Positions 54,077 to 62,000 of a stretch of 64,000 nucleotides of DNA are shown piece after piece (positions within the stretch are counted from its first letter, which is position 1; every line of letters starts with the position of its first letter). The stretch comes from an uncultured Alphaproteobacteria bacterium (GTDB lineage Bacteria > Pseudomonadota > Alphaproteobacteria > Rs-D84): positions 446,220-510,219 of the forward strand of contig CATLAX010000001.1 of NCBI GenBank assembly GCA_949878575.1. Direction: 5' to 3'. A program made the translations under genes and the position numbers. The notes below the pieces were generated by a model, which was not told the DNA's origin, ran no database searches, and saw only the letters and a program-made list of their open reading frames with translations.

Positions 54077-55834
54077 ATGAAAGAATACGTACTTCCCTTT
54101 AGAGATTTTGTCGTACACCCCGGATTAACGGTGCCTATTTACATTGACAATTCATTGTCCGTCGCATGTATAGAGGCCGCAATGGCCGACAGTCGCAGAA
54201 TTGTTCTGACGGCCCAGCACAGCTGGAATTATCCAAACAGTGTTGACGACATATACGATGTCGGCACAATCGGCGACATCGCCCAGGTTCTGCGCATGCC
54301 GGACGGCGCAATTCATGCAATCGTACGCACAACCGGCGTCGTGTCCTTGCACGACATATCGGTTGGCCGCGGCCTGTTTACCGCAAATGTTGCGGGGATT
54401 GAATGCGCGGACGACGATGAAACGGAACAGACAACCGCACTGCGCGACAGGATTGCGGGAAATCTGCAGGCCATGGCGTCCAGCCGCAAGCTAAAGATTG
54501 AAAAGCTGCGCAATATAATTCAAAACTATCCATTGCCTGCATTTGTTGACGCCGTTGTCCAAATGGCCGATATTGACACGGATACGGCGATTGCCGTATT
54601 ACGCGCCACATCATGGCAGAAAAAACTGGAAATACTGTTGGAACAGGTAAACCTGTTGGCGGAAACAGCAAAAATAGAAGATTCAATTAACCGCAGAATA
54701 CATCAGCAGATGGAATCTGGCCGGCGCGAGGCGATATTGCAGGAAAAAATGCGTGCCATTCAAAAAGAGATGGGCGAAGACGCCGATGAAATGGATGCAA
54801 TTAACATGCGCCGCCGCATAGAAAGCGCCCCGCTGACGCCGGAGGTGCGCGAAAAAGCAATGTCGGAATGGCGACGCATGCGTTCCATGGCGCCAATGTC
54901 AAACGACGCGGCGCTGTTAAAGGCCTATTTGGATGAACTGCTGGCGATGCCGTGGGCAAAAACACCGCCGGCAAAAATAGATTTGGGCGCCGCGCGTAAA
55001 ACCTTGGACGCCCAGCATTCTGGAATGACGCCTATAAAGGAACGCATACTGGAACATATCGCCGTAATGAAAAAAACCGGCAGCAACCGCGGCGGAATAC
55101 TTTGCTTTGTCGGCGCACCGGGCGTGGGAAAGACATCACTGTGCAAATCAATAGCAGAGGCACTGGGGCGCAAATACCACCGCATATCACTGGGCGGCAT
55201 TTCGGACGAGGCGCATTTTCGCGGCCACCGCAAAACATACATCGGCGCCCAGCCGGGCCGCATCATGGATGCACTGAAACGATGCCATACAAACAATCCG
55301 GTAATCGTGTTGGATGAAATAGACAAAATGGGGCGCGATTGGCGCGGCGATCCGGAGGCGGCATTGCTGGAAATAATGGATCCGGAACAGAACCACGCAT
55401 TTCGCGACCATTATCTGGAGGTGGATTTTGACCTGTCAAACGTTGTGTTTATAGCAACGGCGAACAGCCTGAACCTGTCCGGGGCATTAAAAGACAGAAT
55501 GGAAATCATAGAAATCCCCGGATACAGCGAAGAGAACAAGGTAAACATTGCGCGCGAGCATCTGATTGCGCGCGCCGCCAAAGACACCGGATGGAACCCG
55601 GCCAACATTGAAATATCCGACGAGGCGCTGCGTCACATAATACGAAATTATACGTCAGAGCAAGGCGTGCGCCAGTTGCAACGTGAATTAACGGCGATAC
55701 TGCGGCGCGCACTGTTGGAACACGACGGCGAAGATGTTGCAACAGAATTTACGGTGCAAAAAATAGACGATTTGCTGTCCGTGCGCAAATCCGCCGGATT
55801 TTCAAAGCGCATCGGATTTGGCGCCAGTATATAG
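54077..55834 (+). CDS. Lon-like AAA+ ATPase lacking the protease domain
   Basis: 585 aa. N-terminal Lon substrate domain (YVLPFRDFVVHPGLTVPIYI), coiled-coil linker (EDSINRRIHQQMESGRREAI, LQEKMRAIQKEMGED), AAA+ domain with Walker A GAPGVGKTS (346-354), Walker B VIVLDEIDK, sensor regions, and lid. The protein ends RKSAGFSKRIGFGASI, the point where the Ser-Lys peptidase domain of Lon (about 200 aa) should begin; tsaB starts 15 bases later. There is no room or remnant for that domain. A chaperone-like or unfoldase-only role, or a partner protease in trans, is inferred. Confidence 0.9.
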   Translation: MKEYVLPFRDFVVHPGLTVPIYIDNSLSVACIEAAMADSRRIVLTAQHSWNYPNSVDDIYDVGTIGDIAQVLRMPDGAIHAIVRTTGVVSLHDISVGRGLFTANVAGIECADDDETEQTTALRDRIAGNLQAMASSRKLKIEKLRNIIQNYPLPAFVDAVVQMADIDTDTAIAVLRATSWQKKLEILLEQVNLLAETAKIEDSINRRIHQQMESGRREAILQEKMRAIQKEMGEDADEMDAINMRRRIESAPLTPEVREKAMSEWRRMRSMAPMSNDAALLKAYLDELLAMPWAKTPPAKIDLGAARKTLDAQHSGMTPIKERILEHIAVMKKTGSNRGGILCFVGAPGVGKTSLCKSIAEALGRKYHRISLGGISDEAHFRGHRKTYIGAQPGRIMDALKRCHTNNPVIVLDEIDKMGRDWRGDPEAALLEIMDPEQNHAFRDHYLEVDFDLSNVVFIATANSLNLSGALKDRMEIIEIPGYSEENKVNIAREHLIARAAKDTGWNPANIEISDEALRHIIRNYTSEQGVRQLQRELTAILRRALLEHDGEDVATEFTVQKIDDLLSVRKSAGFSKRIGFGASI

Positions 55835-55849
55835 TATGCAATTACAATA

Positions 55850-56416
55850 ATGGATGACAAAGGCATGATTTTAATCATTAACACATCTGGGGCCGGAATT
55901 GAATTTGTTTTGGACAACAATTACCGCCATGTGACAGCCGAAAAGCAATCCGTCGCACTGCCCACGGAATGTGAAAAATTTATGCAGGACTGCGGTGCAA
56001 AATGGAACGAGTTAAGCGCCATCGGAATTGTTGTCGGCCCCGGCAGCTTTACCGGCGTGCGCCTGGGTATCGCATACGCAAAGGGTTTGGGTCTGGGGCT
56101 GAACATTCCGGGGGTCGGAATAAATGCGTTTGAATTGTATTTGGCGGCCGCGCCTGATGCGTTTGTTGCAATAGATTCCGGCCGGGGCGACTTCTTTGTG
56201 GCGTCACCACGCACGGCGCCGCAAACCATGGGCATAGACGAACTGGAAACACGCCAGATGGAATGTCCGCGCACGGTCGGACACAAGCCGTTTGATCTGC
56301 GCCTGGGGACAAAAATAGTTATGGAAAAACTGGCGGCCGGCGACACGCCCCCCGCCGTTCCGATGTATTTGCGCCCCAGTTATGTTGAAACAAACAAGCA
56401 ATGCTGCAACAACTAG
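55850..56416 (+). CDS. tsaB: tRNA threonylcarbamoyladenosine biosynthesis protein TsaB
   Basis: Forms the t6A complex with TsaD (at 19094). 188 aa ASKHA-fold: N-terminal ILIINTSGAGIEFVLDNN, and VGPGSFTGVRLGIAYAKGLGLGL, the family signature. Short relative to 220-230 aa because the C-terminal half is trimmed. A second Met at codon 6 (MILIIN) is an alternative start. It overlaps rimI by 16 bases, an arrangement common to tsaB-rimI pairs. Confidence 0.92.
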   Translation: MDDKGMILIINTSGAGIEFVLDNNYRHVTAEKQSVALPTECEKFMQDCGAKWNELSAIGIVVGPGSFTGVRLGIAYAKGLGLGLNIPGVGINAFELYLAAAPDAFVAIDSGRGDFFVASPRTAPQTMGIDELETRQMECPRTVGHKPFDLRLGTKIVMEKLAAGDTPPAVPMYLRPSYVETNKQCCNN

Positions 56417-56787
56417 AAAATCTTCACCGCGAATGTTTTCCGCACAAACCGTGGTGTGCGACGGATTTTGCCGACTTGAAAAAATCGGGGTGCGACATAA
56501 TCGCCAGCCAAAACGGATTTATCGTATACCGCGTCGTCGCGGATGAGGCGGAAATAATAACACTGGGTGTTGCGCCGAACGCGCGGCGCGGCGGCATTGC
56601 CGCGGCAATGCTGGAAATAGCCGCGGAGGATGCAAAAAAACGCGGCGCAAAAAAAATGTTTTTGGAGGTCGCGGAAGACAACGCCCCCGCCCGTGCATTA
56701 TACGAACAGTCGGGATTTGCAAACATCGGCGTGCGACCGAAATATTATGACGGCATTGATGCGGTCATGATGTCACGAAATCTGTAA
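56401..56787 (+). CDS. rimI: ribosomal-protein-alanine N-acetyltransferase
   Basis: GNAT-fold enzyme, probably acetylating S18 N-terminus. 128 aa with acetyl-CoA loop LGVAPNARRGGIAAAMLE and LEVAEDNAPARALYEQSGF, and the family ending. N-terminus ENLHRECFPHKPWCATDF matches RimI. It overlaps tsaB by 16 bases and precedes radC by about 20 bases, so tsaB-rimI-radC may be one transcript. Confidence 0.92.
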   Translation: MLQQLENLHRECFPHKPWCATDFADLKKSGCDIIASQNGFIVYRVVADEAEIITLGVAPNARRGGIAAAMLEIAAEDAKKRGAKKMFLEVAEDNAPARALYEQSGFANIGVRPKYYDGIDAVMMSRNL

Positions 56788-56808
56788 TTCGCACACGGGG
56801 ACAACGTC

Positions 56809-57507
56809 ATGACGGCGCAGGATTCTTATTTTCATTCGGGACACCGCGAAAGACTGCGCCAAAAATTTTTGGATGACAAAATCACGGACTATGAATTCTT
56901 GGAACTGTTGCTGTCCTTTGTAATTCCGCGGCGCGACGTGCGCCCGCTGGCACGGCGCCTGATACAGCAATACAGCGGCCTGCACCAGATATGCAGTCTG
57001 CCGCTGGAAACATTAATGGCCGAAGACGGCATTGGGCGCAATACCGCAATTTTTCTAAAAGCACTGCGATATGCAATGTTGACCGAATACCGCGAGCATT
57101 TGGACAAGAACCCCATTTTTCATGACGACACCGTCCTTGTCAACTATTGCCTGACGCTGCTGGGCGGGAAAACGGTGGAAGAATTTCATGTTCTGTATCT
57201 GGACAGGGAAAAGCGCCTGTTGGTGGACGACTGTCACAGCATAGGGACCATAGATCAATCCGCGGTATATCCGCGTGAAATTCTGCGGCGCGCACTGAAC
57301 GTAAATGCGGCCAATGTTGTATTGCTGCACAATCATCCGGCCAGCGACAAGCCTTTCTCGTCCCAGGACATAGAAATAACGACACAAACCCGCGACATGC
57401 TGGATGCTGTTGGAATATATCTATATGATCACTATTTGGTGGCCGGCGGCCAGGTTGTGTCCGCACGGGCAAAAATGTTTTTGAATCAAAGCAAAAATTT
57501 TAGTTAG
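56809..57507 (+). CDS. radC: RadC family protein (JAB/MPN domain)
   Basis: 232 aa. N-terminal helix-hairpin part (HRERLRQKFLDDKITDYEFLELLLSF), HhH-like GIGRNTAIFLKAL, then the JAB metalloprotease-like domain with VLLHNHPASDKPFSSQDIEIT (JAMM His-x-His and the Asp). The role of RadC is unsettled; the old DNA-repair link has been questioned. The 3' end overlaps the convergent helicase gene by 8 bases. Confidence 0.92.
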   Translation: MTAQDSYFHSGHRERLRQKFLDDKITDYEFLELLLSFVIPRRDVRPLARRLIQQYSGLHQICSLPLETLMAEDGIGRNTAIFLKALRYAMLTEYREHLDKNPIFHDDTVLVNYCLTLLGGKTVEEFHVLYLDREKRLLVDDCHSIGTIDQSAVYPREILRRALNVNAANVVLLHNHPASDKPFSSQDIEITTQTRDMLDAVGIYLYDHYLVAGGQVVSARAKMFLNQSKNFS

Positions 57508-58774
57508 CACCGCCAATAAAATCCAAAACACGACTGTCAAAGATAACGTCCCGCGGGCGCAATGGCGACGCAACATGCATATCCGCCGAACGCCGCGTCC
57601 GGGACAGCGCCACATACGCCTGGCCGTGGGCGAACGCACCGCGTGACATGTCAACCACCACCGCGTCCAGGGTTTTGCCCTGAGCCTTGTGTATTGTCAT
57701 GGCGTACCCCAGGCTTAACGGAAACTGGCGATACGCCCCGACCTCGTTTTCCGTCAGCCGGTCGTTTTCATCGCGCGCGTATTCTATCTTTTCCCATTTT
57801 TCCGGCCGCACTGATACGGTTTCATGGTTATCCGACAACAGCTGCACCACAATTTCCCGCGCCCCCAGCGCCCGAACAATCCCCATGGATCCATTGTGCC
57901 ATTTGTCGCCGTTTTTAACAAACACCACCAACGCGCCGACCTTTAACACCAACGACAACGGCGCCGGCACGTCGCGTTCCGCAAAATTGCCGGTTAATTC
58001 ACCGTTATATGCAACCTCTGGCGCGTTTATCTGGGCCAGACGCGCCGCATTTATTCGTTCGGCCACGGCACGAAAAGGCGTAATAATAACTGCATTTTCA
58101 CGGCGTGCGGCGTCTTCTATGCGGCATGAGTTAAAGAATTCCAACGCCCCTGCGTCGCCGGCCCTTAGTCTGCTTAAACTGTCCAACAGTTCTTTGTCGT
58201 TTTGCCGGTAAACCAAATTAAAATCGTATTTTATAAAATCGGCGCGCTTAAACACGTTGCTGTCAAAGAAATAAGCGTTTTCATATCCGTAATTTTGCGC
58301 ATACAGCGCGGCCGCGTCACGCGTTATAACAGGCGGCAACTGAAACAAATCGCCGATAGCCAACACCTGCAGTCCGCCAAACGGCGCATTGTTACGCCGG
58401 GCCTGGCGCGCCAAAATGTCCATCGCATCCAGCAAATCCGGGGCGACCATTGATATTTCATCAATAATCAGAACATCCGCCCCGGTCAACACATTTCGTG
58501 TTTTTGCCTTTAACTTAAGCAATTCCGGAACAATAAAGTCGCGCGGTTGAATCTGAAACAGCGAATGAATGGTTTGGCCCGCAATATTTAGCGCCGAAAC
58601 CGCGGTCGGGCATGCGCATATTATACGCTTTTTGGACGCGGCGCGCAGATAGTTTACAAATGTAGACTTGCCCGTTCCGGCCTGTCCCATAATTAACAGA
58701 TTAGAGTTTGTGTTTTCCAGTGCCTGCATCGCGGCCATCTGGGTATCGCTTAAAATAGGGATTACATCGGACAT
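57500..58774 (-). CDS. Pif1/RecD-like superfamily 1B helicase
   Basis: About 424 aa DNA helicase. Walker A MGQAGTGKSTFVNYL, motif TAVSALNIAGQTIHSLFQI, Walker B IIDEISMVAPDLLDAM, LQVLAIGDLFQLPPV, and C-terminal YAMTIHKAQGKTLDAVVVDM with AYVALSRTR. This is the compact Pif1-like form found in many bacteria. An in-frame Met 6 codons upstream (58792) is the track start; either is possible. A role in replication-fork or G-quadruplex processing is inferred from the family. Confidence 0.9.
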   Translation of the reverse strand: MSDVIPILSDTQMAAMQALENTNSNLLIMGQAGTGKSTFVNYLRAASKKRIICACPTAVSALNIAGQTIHSLFQIQPRDFIVPELLKLKAKTRNVLTGADVLIIDEISMVAPDLLDAMDILARQARRNNAPFGGLQVLAIGDLFQLPPVITRDAAALYAQNYGYENAYFFDSNVFKRADFIKYDFNLVYRQNDKELLDSLSRLRAGDAGALEFFNSCRIEDAARRENAVIITPFRAVAERINAARLAQINAPEVAYNGELTGNFAERDVPAPLSLVLKVGALVVFVKNGDKWHNGSMGIVRALGAREIVVQLLSDNHETVSVRPEKWEKIEYARDENDRLTENEVGAYRQFPLSLGYAMTIHKAQGKTLDAVVVDMSRGAFAHGQAYVALSRTRRSADMHVASPLRPRDVIFDSRVLDFIGGAN

Positions 58775-58865
58775 ATGCCCATATGTTGTCATAAATAAGA
58801 TAAAAAATCAATACAGATAAAATTTAGCTTGCAACAAAAATGAAATGCTATATAATATGCGCCGT

Positions 58866-58942
58866 GGGTTAGTAGCTCAGTTGGTTAGAGCGGAGCGCTC
58901 ATAACGCTTTGGTCGTGGGTTCGAGTCCTACCTAACCCACCA
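58866..58942 (+). tRNA. tRNA with CAT anticodon (elongator Met or Ile2)
   Basis: Acceptor GGGTTAG/CTAACCC, D arm TAGCTCAGTTGGTTAGAGC, anticodon stem GAGCG/CGCTT with loop CTCATAA, T arm GTGGGTTCGAGTCCTAC, encoded CCA, discriminator A. The G1-C72 pair rules out the initiator. Lysidine-modified Ile2 versus elongator Met is not decidable by eye; the CTTTGGTCG variable region leans to Ile2. Confidence 0.9.
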
Positions 58943-58956
58943 TCTGAAATTTTTAT

Positions 58957-58979
58957 CACGCCGTTGGCGTGTTTTTTTA
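58957..58979 (+). terminator. terminator after CAT tRNA
   Basis: CACGCC/GGCGTG stem with GTT loop and TTTTTTTAT. Confidence 0.85.
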
Positions 58980-59018
58980 TTAAAATCATTGCAAGATTTA
59001 AAAAGTATATTTTTTCCC

Positions 59019-59048
59019 TTGCGCCATATGCCGGATTTTTTCTATCAT
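59019..59048 (+). promoter_or_regulatory. promoter of giant secreted protein
   Basis: TTGCGC, 18-base spacer, TATCAT, 22 bases before the start; ribosome site AGAGGAAGAC is excellent. Confidence 0.45.
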
Positions 59049-59070
59049 GATTTACAAAAGAGAGGAAGAC

Positions 59071-62000
59071 ATGGAAAAAAAGCGCTATTTCCTGGTTTTT
59101 TTAGCATCATTATTTGTTGCATTGTTTACGATTAATTCGTTTGCGGCGGCATGCTCGTCTTCCAAAACATACACGTCGTGTAAGGCAGGCAGATATTTGA
59201 ACGAACAAAACAAGGCCGGAAACTCATGTCTTCAATGCCCCACCAATTCAACATCATCTGAAGGGAATACAAATGTATGGTGCAACTGTAAACCGGGTTA
59301 TCAAAGCCAGGATGGCGAACAAGGACGCGTGGACCAACAAGACGGCGCCTGCCAGGCTGTAAACTATCAAATAACATATAACCTAAACGGCGGCAGTGGT
59401 TGCAGTAACATAAAATATACAATAGAATCCGCCACATTTACTTTATGTACCCCGACGCGTGCCGGTTACACGTTCGGCGGATGGTATACATCTTCATCCC
59501 TTACCGGTAGCGCTGTCACCCAGGTTGCGAAAGGATCAACCGGCAACAAACCATTTTATGCAAAATGGACCGCATGTACGCCATGCAGCACAACATACGC
59601 GAATACAGTGAACTGCAGTGTATCCGTGTCTAACAACACATGTGTTTATACGACATCCTGCAAGCCTAATTACACCAGCATTGCCAACAACGGAAAATAT
59701 AATGCATATTGTCGCCCGAAAATCTATACCATAACATTGAACAAAAACGGCGGAACTGGCGGTACAGACACGATTTATGAAGTGTACGGCCTTGGATTTA
59801 ATAATGCGGATGACGAGACAATATCCAGTATTACCAAACCCACACGAACAGGATATGCTTTTACCGGATATTACACATCCACATCAGGTGGCACGCAAAT
59901 AATAGACGCCAATGGCAAAATTACTGACTCAAAAACATATTTTACAAAAGACACTACCATTTATGCGCATTGGGAGGCAAAACAATATACTATCACCGCA
60001 AACTATGCCGGGGGCACGGGATCTTTGGACTGGTTGTATGAACAATATGGCAGCGCTTTTAAGTATTCGGCCAACAATGCGTCTTATGATACGTCAATAA
60101 CCGCACTGCCCACTAATGTTTTAAGCACCATAAAACGCAGTTCTGTAACAACAAACTACATAACAACATCATTTGTGTTTAACGGATTTTGGTCAAATAA
60201 TGTCCGTTCATACATAGGTTCCTCATCTGGGACTCTTATGAAACGAGGCTACCAGTATATTAATGCCGCCGGTACAATTTTGGTTTCTAACACTTATTTC
60301 ACCGCCAATAGTACCATGTATGCGCAATGGAACATGAGATGCCCGGCCGGATCTTATCTGCCGGCATACTCTGAAACATGTACGGTATGCGAACAAGGAT
60401 ATTACTGTCCCGGCGGAACATATAGACTTTCCAGCGGCATACAGGGGCGTAACAGCTGTGGTACTACTGCAACCAGCAACGCCGGATCTTCAAGTGTGTC
60501 GGCTTGTAAATGCAAGGCTGGATATGAAGGTAACGCCTCCACTTCATCTGGCACCTGCACGGCATGCCAAAAGGGACATTACAAAAGCACAGCGGGCAAC
60601 ACCACCTGTACAGCAGCCTCTATAGGGTATTACGTATCCACCACCGCCGCGACCAGTCAGACTCAATGTTCCGCTAATCGCACAACCACAGGAACGGGTT
60701 CAACCGCGGCAACTGACTGTTTATGCGCACCCGGTGCATATTTAAACGGCAGCACATGCTCCGTCTGCTCGGCAAACACATATAAGTCTACTATTGGAAG
60801 TACAGCATCTTGTACATCATGCATCTCGGGTTATACAACAACGGGAACAAGCCTTTCCAATCATGATGAACAATCAGACTGCAAAAAAACGATAACACTG
60901 AACAAAAACGGCGGCACCGGTACAATACAGGGAACATCCGGTACGGCCAATGCCTCCATAATATGTTCAGAAGGCCAAAACTGTGATTTTGGTTCTGCAT
61001 CAGTCTTGACGTGGTCAAAAGACGCCACAAACAAGCCCACCAACACGGCAGTTGGTGGATGGAGCACGTCAGACTTATGCTACGCCACGACAACCTCATT
61101 TAAAAACCCGGCTGCAGATACATATTATGCTTGTAAAACATATCGGGTGGACTTTGATATGAACGGCGGTACAGGTACAACACCGGACAGCGTATATGCC
61201 ACTCTTAGATACAAAGTGCCGGAGAACAGCACCTTAACAACACCACCGACGCGCACGGGTTATACATTCGGCGGTTGGTATAACACCAGTGCGTCCACAG
61301 GCGGCAACCTATACTATACCGCTGACGGCACACCGAACCGCATCTGGCTCACAACAGACCCGGGCACGACAACCACGCTGTATGCACGCTGGACCCCGAA
61401 TATATACACTATAACCTTGTATGGAATTACCGATAGTGCAACAAGTTTTACACTAACCGGCGAACCTGTATCCGGCCATATATATGAAAAATATGCCACA
61501 GGATGGTATTCAAACAGCACAGCAACCACGGCAATATCTTCCGTAAAGGTGCCAACATGGGATGGATTCACATTCCTGGGGTATTATGAGGATCCAAAAC
61601 CGCTGGTGGTAAACAATACATCACTGGGGGCGCCCGTAATTTCAAAAACAGGCGCATTGCCGGTAAATACAACGTTTACCGACGACGCGGTCCTGGGCGA
61701 GGCATGGGCCCAAAACTGTAAAATACAGCCGGATTCCACCAAGGGCACATGCACGCTGACGGTGTCAAGTGCGGGTGTTGTAACATACTCTGCAACATGT
61801 AATACGGGTTACACGCTTAGCGGCAACGGCACATCAACGCCGACATGCACCGGTGTGACCAGTAAACTGTCATTTAATATGAACAGCGGTACGTCAAGCG
61901 GGACATTCCCAACCAATTTGGTGGCCACATACGGATCTGCAATGCCGAGTATCCCAAATTTCTCAACAATACGTCCCACAAAAGAAAATTTCACTTTCAG

